DNA of 19,342 nucleotides from Clostridiales bacterium (GTDB taxonomy: Bacteria > Bacillota > Clostridia > Oscillospirales > CAG-272), in contig JAGZAC010000003.1 in assembly GCA_018370615.1 (NCBI GenBank), positions 1 to 19,342 of the forward strand. Reading direction: 5' to 3'. The position numbers and the translations under genes are program-made. Every line of letters begins with the position of its first letter. Position 1 is the stretch's first letter. This document shows, one piece after another, positions 7,402-14,645 of this stretch. The notes beneath the pieces were generated by a model, which saw only the letters and a program-made list of their open reading frames with translations, searched no databases and was not told the DNA's origin.

Positions 7402-8241
7402 ATGAAGCACTTAAAAAAACATATTACAATACTTTTGCTGATTTCCTTGCTGGGCGGCCTACTCTTTTCCTGCGCTGAGACACAGGAAAATGAACAGGAG
7501 ACGACAGCAGATCAAGCAGCAGGGGCAGACAGCACTACGACGGATGCTACAGTAGATTATCCACGCACAAACAAAGACAGCATTACCGTTTGCATAGACG
7601 CAGGACACGGATTCGGCGATGTAGGATGCGGACCTGCCTATATGAATGCATATGAGTACGAAATCACTCTTTCGGCGGCAATGCTGCTGCAGGACAAGCT
7701 GGCAGAGAAAGGGATTACTGTAATCCTTACCCACGATGGAGAGACCTTCCCTACTGCAACTGAAATTACATCACTGGCAGACCAGTACAGTCTTACTTAT
7801 AAACCGGAAAACATGATTGAAAACGACATTTTCAGCGCTTATGAACGGGTAATTTGGGCAAATGTGCTGGACCGACAGACAGAGGGCGGCCTGGATCTTT
7901 TCGTCTCCCTGCATGTAAATTCCATCGAAAACGCGCCGGAGGTTTCCGGCATGTCCATCGACTACTGCGAAGATAACCCCAATCTGTCTTTTCTCAGAGA
8001 ATTTTCAAAGGAGCTGGAGAGAGCATACCTGGATGCAGATCTCACCAGTGAGTTTGTCATTTTTGAAGATACTTATGATGACTCCTTTATCGTTACAAAA
8101 TATACGGAGATTCCTGCTGTGCTCATAGAAATGGGCTACGCAACCAACACATCTGACGCCCAAAATATGCGTTCCGACACCTGGCAAAACAGTTTTGCTT
8201 CTCTTCTGGCAGAAAAAATCTGTGCCGCCTATGGGAAATGA
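7402..8241 (+). CDS. Lipoprotein N-acetylmuramoyl-L-alanine amidase (Amidase_3)
   Basis: Zinc amidase that cleaves the bond between MurNAc and L-alanine in peptidoglycan, anchored outside the membrane. The 279-residue protein starts with a lipoprotein signal peptide (K-rich start, LLLISLLGGL core, lipobox LFSC with Cys24). A Thr/Asp/Glu-rich linker runs to about residue 58. The Amidase_3 domain covers 61-278, with zinc ligands His69 in DAGHG, a glutamate in AYEYE (85 or 87) and His171 in SLHVN, and catalytic Glu243 in LIEMGYATN. It lacks SH3, LysM or SPOR cell-wall-binding repeats. ATG 7402 has AGAAAGGG 6 nt upstream. A role in wall remodelling or cell separation is inferred from the family. 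Confidence 0.92.
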   Translation: MKHLKKHITILLLISLLGGLLFSCAETQENEQETTADQAAGADSTTTDATVDYPRTNKDSITVCIDAGHGFGDVGCGPAYMNAYEYEITLSAAMLLQDKLAEKGITVILTHDGETFPTATEITSLADQYSLTYKPENMIENDIFSAYERVIWANVLDRQTEGGLDLFVSLHVNSIENAPEVSGMSIDYCEDNPNLSFLREFSKELERAYLDADLTSEFVIFEDTYDDSFIVTKYTEIPAVLIEMGYATNTSDAQNMRSDTWQNSFASLLAEKICAAYGK

Positions 8242-8252
8242 CGAAAAATGCC

Positions 8253-8281
8253 TTGACAACATTAGAGGTACATGCTATACT
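8253..8281 (+). promoter_or_regulatory. Promoter of the TPP riboswitch-thiT unit
   Basis: TTGACA (8253-8258) and TATACT (8276-8281) are separated by 17 bp, close to consensus, starting 12 nt after the amidase stop. Transcription would begin near 8288, about 25 nt before the riboswitch aptamer. Confidence 0.82.
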
Positions 8282-8311
8282 GATGTTTGGACATGGATCC
8301 GTCCACAATTC

Positions 8312-8396
8312 AATACAGGGGTGCTGCGCGCAGGCGCGGCTGAGATGGCGACGGCCGAACCCTTTAACCTGATACGGGTAATTCCGGCGTAGGGAG
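8312..8396 (+). ncRNA. TPP riboswitch (THI element)
   Basis: All core conserved blocks of the thiamine pyrophosphate aptamer appear in order: ACAGGGGTGC at 8315-8324, GGCTGAGATGG around 8338-8347, ACCCTTTAACCTGAT at 8359-8373 and the closing CGGCGTAGGGA at 8385-8395. The intrinsic terminator at 8421-8451 follows, so control is probably by premature termination when TPP is bound. The downstream gene is a ThiT-type thiamine transporter, the expected target class. Confidence 0.95.
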
Positions 8397-8420
8397 CATT
8401 GAGCATCATAGTGCTTTTTT

Positions 8421-8451
8421 CCCTGCGGGTATTTTCCGCAGGGTATTTTTT
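8421..8451 (+). terminator. Riboswitch-controlled intrinsic terminator
   Basis: The perfect 8-bp stem CCCTGCGG / CCGCAGGG (8421-8428, 8436-8443) with loop GTATTTT is followed by a T run at 8446-8451. It lies between the TPP aptamer and the thiT ribosome binding site, the standard expression platform. Confidence 0.9.
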
Positions 8452-8512
8452 ATCTCTGTCCGTTTTCAGGACAGGATGCTCCTTCTATGGAAAAATTGAA
8501 AGGAGTCTTGTT

Positions 8513-9346
8513 ATGGCAACAAACACAAAACCCAAAATGGCCGTAAGGCTGACGGAAAGTGCAATTATGATTGCACTTGCCACAATCCTGAGTCTGCTGA
8601 AACTGGTAGACCTTCCCCGTGGAGGAAGCATCACACTGGCTTCCATGCTGCCTGTCCTTCTCATTGCATATCGGTATGGCACTGCCTGGGGTATGCTTAC
8701 CGGTTTTGTTCATGGTGTAATTCAGCTTATTCTGGATCCCAGTGTGCTTTCCCCCGTTACTGGCGCACTCTCCGTGGCCTCGGTAATCATTCTCGATTAT
8801 TCTCTAGCTTTCGCCGTAATCGGCTTGGGCGGACTTTTTAGAAAATTTATAAAAAAACAAAATACGGCTCTGCTTGCAGGCTCAATTTTCACAGGAATCC
8901 TGCGATACATATGCCATGTTATTGTGGGCTGCACTGTATGGGCAGGGCTTTCCATTCCCACCGCCGGAGCGCTGATCTATTCCTTCATTTATAACGCCAC
9001 CTACATGATTCCCGAAACATTGGTACTTGCTTTTGCAGCCTACTATATCGGTTCCGTTATAGACTTCAGCGGCGGCCGGCTGACCACTTTGAAAAAGGAA
9101 GCTGCCAGCACCAGCATGCGGATTCCACACCTGGTCAGCGGTGCGCTTATCTGTGCAGCAGGCATCTTTGACGTAGTAGCTGTGTTTGCTACATTGCAGA
9201 ATGCGGAAACTGGTGAGTTTGACATCACCGGGATTGTAGACGCAAACTGGATTGCAATTGCTGCCGTAACCGGTGCCGCTATTATTCTCAGCATCGCTTT
9301 CTGTGCAATTTGGCGTACAGCCGTAGTAAAAAAAGTAGAAAACTGA
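8513..9346 (+). CDS. thiT: ThiT-type thiamine ECF transporter S component
   Basis: Membrane substrate-binding subunit for thiamine uptake; it needs a shared ECF energising module (EcfA/A'/T) encoded elsewhere. The protein is 277 residues from ATG 8513, chosen because GAAAGGAG lies 7 nt upstream and because upstream sense codons fall in the riboswitch terminator. The ThiT core (about 1-185) has DLPRGGSITLASMLPVLLIA, GMLTGFVHGVIQLI, LDYSLAF, and candidate thiamine-binding residues His135, Trp143 and Asn161 (family His125, Trp133 and Asn151). The core is followed by an extra segment of about 90 residues with two more predicted TMs (209-227 and 245-267), absent from the roughly 180-190-residue lactococcal type. 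The TPP riboswitch supports the thiamine assignment independently. Confidence 0.92.
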   Translation: MATNTKPKMAVRLTESAIMIALATILSLLKLVDLPRGGSITLASMLPVLLIAYRYGTAWGMLTGFVHGVIQLILDPSVLSPVTGALSVASVIILDYSLAFAVIGLGGLFRKFIKKQNTALLAGSIFTGILRYICHVIVGCTVWAGLSIPTAGALIYSFIYNATYMIPETLVLAFAAYYIGSVIDFSGGRLTTLKKEAASTSMRIPHLVSGALICAAGIFDVVAVFATLQNAETGEFDITGIVDANWIAIAAVTGAAIILSIAFCAIWRTAVVKKVEN

Positions 9347-9356
9347 ACTTTTTTAC

Positions 9357-9386
9357 AAAATAAAATTTTTCCTTATTTTATTTTTT
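9357..9386 (+). terminator. Possible AT-rich terminator after thiT
   Basis: AAAATAA (9357-9363) can pair with TTATTTT (9373-9379), followed by TTTTTT at 9381-9386. The stem has only A-T pairs, so termination strength is doubtful, but the position just after the stop and before the next promoter fits. Confidence 0.4.
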
Positions 9387-9393
9387 CATTCGC

Positions 9394-9421
9394 TTGACAT
9401 CCCGATTTCTGTGGCTATAAT
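9394..9421 (+). promoter_or_regulatory. Promoter of the Gfo/Idh/MocA oxidoreductase gene
   Basis: TTGACA (9394-9399) and TATAAT (9416-9421) are both perfect hexamers with a 16-bp spacer, 41 nt before the start codon. This makes the gene a separate unit from thiT. Confidence 0.85.
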
Positions 9422-9462
9422 GTTTACTATATTGAAATTACGCAGAAGGTCAGGATAGAGCA

Positions 9463-10536
9463 ATGAAGAAAAAAGTTGGAATTGTCGGGTACGGCGGCAT
9501 GGGGCAGTGGCACGCCTGCAGCATCACCGGCACCACATATTTGGGATCGATTTCCTTCCGGGAAAGCGATGTAGCAGAAGTTGCCGGCGTATATGACATT
9601 GCGCCGGAGAAGCTGAAGAAGGCCGCAGAAGACGGATATCCAGTATATCATTCTTTAGAAGAATTGCTGGCTGCAGATATAGACATCATCGTAGTTGCCA
9701 CACCCAATGATTTGCATGAATCGATCGCTATCCAGGCAATGGAAGCAGGCAAACACGTTATCGTGGAAAAACCGGTAACAATGTCCTGTGAAGCTTTGGA
9801 TCATATGATCACAGCATCGGAGAAAAATAACAGAAAGTTTTCCGTCCATCAAAACCGTCGTTTTGACGACTACTATGTGGCGATGAAGCGTCTGGCAGAT
9901 GAGGGCACCATTGGCGACATTATCAGCATCGAATCCCGGATCCACGGAGACCACGGCGTGCCGGGAGACTGGCGCAAAACGGTAGAGCAGGGCGGAGGCA
10001 TGCTCTACGACTGGGGCGTGCATATGCTGGACCAGCAGCTGTGGATGCTGGGCTATGACGTAGACCGGGTATACGCACATTTTGATTATCTTACAGGTAT
10101 TCCTGTAGACGATGGATGTTTTGTGGATGTATATCTAAAAAGCGGCAAGGTATTGCGTACGGAAATCTGTACGTACAACTTTATTCCTCTGCCCATGATG
10201 TACATGCGGGGCAGAACAGGTACGGCGTTGTTCGGCACCTGGGGCGACGACATCCAGGTGGTACGCTGCACTGAATGGGGAGAGCACGACGACATCCTTC
10301 CGGTAAAGGCTGCGGCGGGGCTTACCAAGACAATGGCGCCTCGGACAGAGCGGTCTATGGAAAAACTGTCTATTACGCTTCCAAAGACGGATGCCCACGA
10401 TTATTATCGCAATTTCTGCGCCGCTATTGATGGGAAAGAGGAACTTCTGGTAACGCACGAGCAGATGCGCGTAGTAATGCGTGTGATTATGGCCGCTTTT
10501 GAATCTGCTAAGACTGGAAATGTAGTAAGATTATAG
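9463..10536 (+). CDS. Gfo/Idh/MocA-family NAD(P)-dependent oxidoreductase
   Basis: A cytoplasmic dehydrogenase of the glucose-fructose oxidoreductase / inositol dehydrogenase / MocA family, which oxidises or reduces a sugar, inositol or sugar acid. The 357-residue length is typical. The N-terminal Rossmann fold has GYGGMGQWH (9-17). The family EKP motif is at 102-104, with Lys103 the conserved catalytic/cofactor lysine. The C-terminal substrate domain has GGGMLYDWGVHMLDQQLW, with Asp183 and His187 in the usual catalytic positions. The substrate cannot be predicted. It has its own strong promoter, no partner gene in the same unit, and a repeat-derived terminator right after it. Confidence 0.88.
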   Translation: MKKKVGIVGYGGMGQWHACSITGTTYLGSISFRESDVAEVAGVYDIAPEKLKKAAEDGYPVYHSLEELLAADIDIIVVATPNDLHESIAIQAMEAGKHVIVEKPVTMSCEALDHMITASEKNNRKFSVHQNRRFDDYYVAMKRLADEGTIGDIISIESRIHGDHGVPGDWRKTVEQGGGMLYDWGVHMLDQQLWMLGYDVDRVYAHFDYLTGIPVDDGCFVDVYLKSGKVLRTEICTYNFIPLPMMYMRGRTGTALFGTWGDDIQVVRCTEWGEHDDILPVKAAAGLTKTMAPRTERSMEKLSITLPKTDAHDYYRNFCAAIDGKEELLVTHEQMRVVMRVIMAAFESAKTGNVVRL

Positions 10537-10541
10537 TATAA

Positions 10542-10956
10542 ACAATCCCCCACCCGCTACGCGGGATTGGCCCCCGGAGATGCTGCGCATCTCCCCACAA
10601 GGGGGCCTTTTTTGATTTAAGCCTCCCCTGTGTAAGGGGAGGTGGCAGCGCAGCTGACGGAAGGGTTGTTACAATTGGACAATCCCCCTGTCGACTGCGT
10701 CGACTTCCCCCTTTACACAAGGGGGACTTTTTGGGTTTAGGCCTCCCCTGTGTAAGGGGAGGTGGCAGCGCAGCTGACGGAAGGGTTGTTACGTTACAAT
10801 CCCCCTGTCGACTACGTCGACTTCCCCCTTTACACAAGGGGGACTTTTTTGGCGTAAGCCTCACCACAAGGGGACTTTTTGGGTTTAAGCCTCCCCTGTG
10901 GTGCAGCTCCGCAGGAGATGCCGGGGTGGTGTCAGCGTAGCCGACGGAGGGATTGT
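10542..10956. repeat. Intergenic structured repeat cluster R4 (tandem pairs)
   Basis: Head-to-head pairs repeated in tandem: 10542-10607 / 10621-10669, then 10679-10727 / 10741-10789, then 10796-10844 followed by a fragment (10863-10880, CCACAAGGGGACTTTTT) and a right unit 10889-10956. The two right units at 10621 and 10741 are identical over their 49 bp. The left units at 10679 and 10796 differ only at the first-hairpin loop (TGC versus TAC) and the flanks, so a block of about 117-120 bp was probably duplicated recently. Left units carry T runs after their second hairpin (10608-10613, 10728-10732, 10845-10850). No gene is supported in this stretch. Confidence 0.9.
10569..10613 (+). terminator. 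Repeat-derived terminator after the oxidoreductase gene
   Basis: GGCCCCC (10569-10575) pairs with GGGGGCC (10601-10607), enclosing an 8-bp stem GGAGATGC / GCATCTCC, and six Ts follow directly. It begins 33 nt after the oxidoreductase stop and is part of the first unit of cluster R4, so the repeat appears to serve as the terminator. Confidence 0.75.
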
Positions 10957-10979
10957 AAAAGAAAAAATCCACTTTTCTC

Positions 10980-11008
10980 TTGACAAATGTAGACCTATGT
11001 GGTATATT
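10980..11008 (+). promoter_or_regulatory. Promoter of the thrS T-box leader
   Basis: TTGACA (10980-10985) and TATATT (11003-11008) are separated by 17 bp, placed directly after the repeat cluster. Transcription should start near 11015. Confidence 0.82.
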
Positions 11009-11014
11009 AATTTT

Positions 11015-11219
11015 TACAAATATTCATGCGGACCATGTCGTCCGGTAAATTTATCTTGTCGTGCCTAGAGAGCCGCTTGGTGGGTGCAAAAGCGGATGCG
11101 ACAACCGGATGGTACCAGCCGCAGGTGTAAAACTTTATAAAATTGAGTGAAACGCTCGGGTGGAACCGTGCGGACTTTGTCCTCACCCCGACACATTTTT
11201 GTCGGTGCGGGGATTTTTT
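11015..11219 (+). ncRNA. T-box leader (threonine)
   Basis: A tRNA-sensing leader before thrS. Visible landmarks are the stem I AG-bulge region CTAGAGAGCC (11063-11072), apical loop GGTGGGTGCAAA, a candidate Thr specifier ACC at 11114-11116 opposite the base of stem I (GCGG ... CCGC), and the T-box bulge GGGTGGAACCGTGCGG at 11158-11173. In TGGA the fourth base would pair with a U discriminator base, the type reported for threonine tRNAs in Bacillus. The terminator is a stem around CCGACA / TGTCGG (11188-11193, 11200-11205) extended by C/G tracts, then TTTTTT at 11214-11219. Uncharged tRNA(Thr) should stabilise the antiterminator and switch thrS on. The exact specifier frame is inferred. Confidence 0.92.
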
Positions 11220-11261
11220 CTTTTCCCCGCCACGGCGCAAATAAGAGAAAGGACGAAAATC

Positions 11262-13196
11262 ATGCGTATTCAATTTGAAAACGGACCTGCCATCGAAGCG
11301 GCAGCTGCAGCGTCTGTATACGACCTGGCTGCGGAGGCAGGCGTCATCTCCCGAGAGGTCATCGCCGCTCAGATCGGCGGTGCAGTCGTAGACCTCACCA
11401 CAGTGGTATCTCAGGATGCCAACATCCGTCTGCTCACTTTTGCAGACGAAGAGGGACAGCGGGTATTTAATCACACCGCCAGCCATATTCTAGCACAGGC
11501 TGTAAAGCGGCTGTATCCGGCCACCAAGCTCGCCATCGGTCCCGCCATCGAAAATGGATTTTACTACGATTTTGATTCGGAAATCTCCTTCACTCCGGAA
11601 ATTCTCACAAAATTGGAAGGGGAAATGAAAAAAATCGTAAAAGAAAACCTGCGGCTGGAGCGGTTTGTCCTGCCCCGGAACGAGGCCATCGCCCTGATGG
11701 AAGCGGCCGGGGAGCCCTATAAGGTACAGCTGATCTCCCGTGTGCCGGAAGGGGAAGAAATCTCTTTCTACCGTCAGGGGGAATTTACCGATCTGTGTGC
11801 CGGCGCTCACCTGTTCTCTACAGGATTGGTAAAAGCCTTCAAGCTGACCTCCTGCACCGGCGCCTACTGGGAAGGAAACAGCAACAATAAGATGCTCCAG
11901 CGTATCTACGGAACGGCTTTCCCCAAAAAGGAGCTGCTGAACGAATACCTGGCTCAGGTTGAGGAAGCAAAAAAACGGGACCACAACAAGATTGGCCGGG
12001 AGCTGGAGTATTTCACCACGGTAGACGTCATCGGACAGGGGCTGCCCATTCTGATGCCCAAGGGTGCAAAGGTGATTCAGATCCTCCAGCGGTTTGTGGA
12101 AGACGAGGAAGCACGCCGGGGATATGTGCTTACAAAAACCCCTTACATGGCAAAGCGAGAGCTGTATAAAATTTCCGGCCACTGGGACCATTACCGGGAC
12201 AGGATGTTCATTCTAGGTGACCCGGATGATGAAAGTAAGGAATGTCTGGCCCTACGTCCCATGACCTGTCCTTTCCAGTATCAGGTGTATTTGAACAAGA
12301 AGCGCTCTTACCGAGATCTGCCCATGCGGCTGGCAGAAACCTCCACCCTGTTCCGCAACGAAGATTCCGGAGAGATGCACGGCCTGATTCGGGTACGTCA
12401 GTTGACCCTTTCCGAGGGGCACATCATCCTCCGTCCTGACCAGCTCGCCCAAGAATTCAAAGGGTGCCTGGAACTGGCAAAATATATGCTGGAGCTGCTG
12501 GGATTGGAAGAGGATTGCACTTATCGATTCTCCCAGTGGGACCCCAACGACCGGGAAAAATATGAGGGCACGACGGAGCAATGGGAAGAGGCCCAGACAG
12601 CCATGAAAAATCTACTGGATGAAATCGGTCTGGATTATAAGATCGGTGTTGGAGAAGCCGCATTCTACGGGCCTAAGCTGGACATCCAAATCAAAAATGT
12701 CCACGGCAAAGAAGATACGCTGATTACGCTGCAGATCGACATGCTGCTGGCAAAGAAATTCGGTATGGAATACACCGATTCGGACAACACCCAAAAGACG
12801 CCGTATATCATCCACCGCACCAGCATCGGCTGTTATGAACGCACACTTGCCATGCTGCTGGAGAAATACGCCGGCGCTCTGCCGCTGTGGATTTCTCCCG
12901 TTCAGGTAACCGTACTGCCGGTTTCCAACCTGTTTGAAGAATATGCCGAACAGGTTCGAGACAAACTGCAGGCTGCTGGAATCCGGGTAGAACTGGATGC
13001 GCGCAACGAGAAGATTGGGTATCGTGTTCGGGAGGCACAGCTTTCCAAAGTGCCTTACATGGCCATCGTAGGCGGAGACGAGCAGGACGCCGGCTCAGTA
13101 TCTGTCCGTGCCCGGAAAGAGGGAGAAGGCGGTCTCATGTCCGTAGAGGACTTTGTACAGAAGCTTTTGCTGGAAATCGCTGAGAAGAGAAAGTAA
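11262..13196 (+). CDS. thrS: Threonyl-tRNA synthetase
   Basis: Class II synthetase charging tRNA(Thr) with threonine in the cytoplasm. The 644-residue protein contains a TGS domain (1-60), a second-domain editing site with HTASH (His71, His75) and LCAGAH (Cys179, His183), the catalytic core with zinc ligands Cys336 (RPMTCP), His387 (LSEGHI) and His518 (IIHRTS), motif 2 FRNEDSGEMHGL, and a C-terminal anticodon-binding domain from about 545. ATG 11262 has AGAAAGGA 8 nt upstream, and the T-box leader lies just before it. Core motifs are divergent from E. coli (RLAETSTLFRNE for RMAEFGSCHRNE, RQLTLSEGHI for RGFTQDDAHI), but every zinc and editing ligand is retained, so it should be active and proofread. 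Confidence 0.96.
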   Translation: MRIQFENGPAIEAAAAASVYDLAAEAGVISREVIAAQIGGAVVDLTTVVSQDANIRLLTFADEEGQRVFNHTASHILAQAVKRLYPATKLAIGPAIENGFYYDFDSEISFTPEILTKLEGEMKKIVKENLRLERFVLPRNEAIALMEAAGEPYKVQLISRVPEGEEISFYRQGEFTDLCAGAHLFSTGLVKAFKLTSCTGAYWEGNSNNKMLQRIYGTAFPKKELLNEYLAQVEEAKKRDHNKIGRELEYFTTVDVIGQGLPILMPKGAKVIQILQRFVEDEEARRGYVLTKTPYMAKRELYKISGHWDHYRDRMFILGDPDDESKECLALRPMTCPFQYQVYLNKKRSYRDLPMRLAETSTLFRNEDSGEMHGLIRVRQLTLSEGHIILRPDQLAQEFKGCLELAKYMLELLGLEEDCTYRFSQWDPNDREKYEGTTEQWEEAQTAMKNLLDEIGLDYKIGVGEAAFYGPKLDIQIKNVHGKEDTLITLQIDMLLAKKFGMEYTDSDNTQKTPYIIHRTSIGCYERTLAMLLEKYAGALPLWISPVQVTVLPVSNLFEEYAEQVRDKLQAAGIRVELDARNEKIGYRVREAQLSKVPYMAIVGGDEQDAGSVSVRARKEGEGGLMSVEDFVQKLLLEIAEKRK

Positions 13197-13224
13197 GCAA
13201 TTCTAGATAAAAGGCTATATTATA

Positions 13225-13762
13225 TCAATCCCCCAGTCAGCTACGCTGACATGGCCCCCGGAGTTGCTACGCAACTCCCCACAAGGGGGCCTTCTTAACG
13301 CCAGGCTTCCCATGTATAAGAGTACGCATTGCCGCTCCTCCATTAAAAGCCTCCCCTGTGTAAGGGGAGGTGCCGCGGCGTAGCCGTGGCGGAGGGGTTG
13401 CAAAAGTTAAACAATCCCTCAGACTCCGCATACGCGGAGTCAGCTCCCTTTACACAAGGGAGCCTTTTTATTCCTCCCCATAGGGGACTATCAATTACTA
13501 AGTCTCCCCTGTGAGGGGAACTCCACCTAAAATAGCCTCCCCTATGTAAGGGGAGGTGCCGCGGCATAGCCGTGGCGGAGGGGTTGCAAAAGTTAAACAA
13601 TCCCTCAGACTCCGCATACGCGGAGTCAGCTCCCTTTACACAAGGGAGCCTTTTTAACTCTAAGCCTCCCCTGTGCAAGGGGAGGTGGCGCAACGTAGTT
13701 GCGACGGAGGGGCTGTACAATTCCCCAATCAGCTAACGATGACATGCTTTCCACAAGGGGCC
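13225..13762. repeat. Intergenic structured repeat cluster R5
   Basis: The longest cluster, in the 672-bp gap between convergent genes. Units: left 13225-13291 (long form); a degenerate fragment near 13303-13340; right 13349-13400; left 13411-13464; fragments at 13472-13487 and 13503-13530; right 13535-13587; left 13597-13650; right 13664-13716; and a decayed left unit 13717-13762. The right-left block starting at 13349 recurs at 13535 with almost no change (GCGTAGCC versus GCATAGCC), a 186-bp tandem duplication. First-hairpin stems are GTCAGC/GCTGAC, CCGCGGC/GCCGTGG, GACTCCGC/GCGGAGTC and GCAAC/GTTGC. Left units at 13411 and 13597 end in GGGAGCCTTTTT, a terminator-like end. No gene is supported here. 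Confidence 0.9.
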
Positions 13763-13812
13763 TTTTAGTTTAGTTTTCTTGTATCATTGAGAACCATAAC
13801 AACAATATTCAA

Positions 13813-13849
13813 ATAGAAAAGAGGGGATTCCCCTCTTTTCTATATTTTT
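13813..13849. terminator. Bidirectional intrinsic terminator
   Basis: A perfect 14-bp stem, ATAGAAAAGAGGGG / CCCCTCTTTTCTAT (13813-13826, 13830-13843), with loop ATT is followed on the plus strand by ATTTTT and on the minus strand by a T-rich stretch. It lies between thrS plus cluster R5 and the convergent phosphatase gene, so it can serve both sides. Confidence 0.88.
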
Positions 13850-13868
13850 CCTTATGTAAACTATTTTC

Positions 13869-14612
13869 TCACACAGACATTGGAAAATCAATTTCTCCCA
13901 CATATTCCGGAAATACTCGTGCCGTCATATTAAAGGACAAAGGAATAATATCATATTTCCCAACGGCGACCATTGCCACTGCACAATTCTGCGTGATGTT
14001 GGGACCCAGTCCTGCCCTGCCCCCCGTCAGTGAGGAAAACAACGCATTCATAACGCCCCCGTGGGTCACAGCTACAATCGCCTCATCCCCACTGGCAGAA
14101 CACATCTCCGCCAGCGTCCGCTTCATGCGCTTTGCAGCGCTTGGAATACTCTCCACATCCTTTGGATAATCGGCCGGAGTGGGATACAGTTCTTTCTTTT
14201 TGTCGGGCGTCAATCCAGATAGAGCTCCATAGTCCCGCTCGATCAGCCCTTCCTCCACTACAGGCTTTCCAAGACCGAGACAGTCGGAAATATATGATGC
14301 CGTATCGTATGCCCGCATCAAGGGAGACGTATAAACTCTTTGCAGCTGCAGCCGATTTTGGGGCAATGCCTTCCCAATAAAGGCCGCACAATGGAGCGCC
14401 TGCTCTCTGCCCTCCTCACTGAGGGGAATATCCTCTCTGCCCTGGAGGCGCATCTGCTTGTTCCAGGCAGTAATTCCATGACGGACCAAAAACACAGGCT
14501 TCCGCGCTTCACTGAGCAGAGCGGTTACCTGTGCCGGGGTGCAAAAAAGTAGAGGAGTGCCTGGGGTGGATGCAAAATTGATATGCGCTCGCCTGCGATC
14601 ATATTGAGCCAT
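13869..14612 (-). CDS. Histidine phosphatase family protein (phosphoglycerate mutase-like)
   Basis: Phosphatase or mutase of the histidine acid phosphatase superfamily, using a phosphohistidine intermediate. The 247-residue protein has LVRHGITAWN (Arg44, His45 nucleophile), SPLMRAYDTA (Arg100), LIERDYGALSG (Glu125, general acid) and VTHGGVMNAL (His184), so the catalytic set is complete. About 40 residues precede the RHG motif, longer than usual. The start is nevertheless well supported by GAGAGGAG just upstream and a strong promoter. No signal peptide is visible. Alpha-ribazole phosphatase (CobC) and broad sugar-phosphate phosphatases share this fold. No cobalamin genes are nearby, so the substrate is left open. 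Confidence 0.87.
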   Translation of the reverse strand: MAQYDRRRAHINFASTPGTPLLFCTPAQVTALLSEARKPVFLVRHGITAWNKQMRLQGREDIPLSEEGREQALHCAAFIGKALPQNRLQLQRVYTSPLMRAYDTASYISDCLGLGKPVVEEGLIERDYGALSGLTPDKKKELYPTPADYPKDVESIPSAAKRMKRTLAEMCSASGDEAIVAVTHGGVMNALFSSLTGGRAGLGPNITQNCAVAMVAVGKYDIIPLSFNMTARVFPEYVGEIDFPMSV

Positions 14613-14645
14613 ACGCTTCTCCTCTCATTGTTCGTTTACAAAAAT

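Noticed and set aside
8399..8512. Upstream extension of the thiT frame, possible leader peptide
   Set aside because: The codons run through the riboswitch terminator. The ribosome binding site GAAAGGAG points to ATG 8513.
9463..10536. Inositol catabolism cluster linking the Gfo/Idh enzyme to the kinase and aldolase
   Set aside because: The genes are 6 kb apart with separate promoters and unrelated genes between them, and the epimerase matches the allulose/tagatose class better than IolE or IolI.
10508..10972. Minus-strand open frame of 154 codons with repeated CKGGSRRSRQGDC-like peptides
   Set aside because: It is a translation of cluster R4. The peptide repeats follow the DNA repeat units, and no ribosome binding site or domain supports a gene.
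13343..13720. Minus-strand open frame of 125 codons with PRHLPLHRGG repeats
   Set aside because: It is entirely within cluster R5 and repeats with the 186-bp DNA period, so it is a by-product of the repeats.
13225..13762. CRISPR-like array
   Set aside because: Units alternate in orientation, spacing is irregular, there are no unique spacers of constant length, and no cas genes are present.
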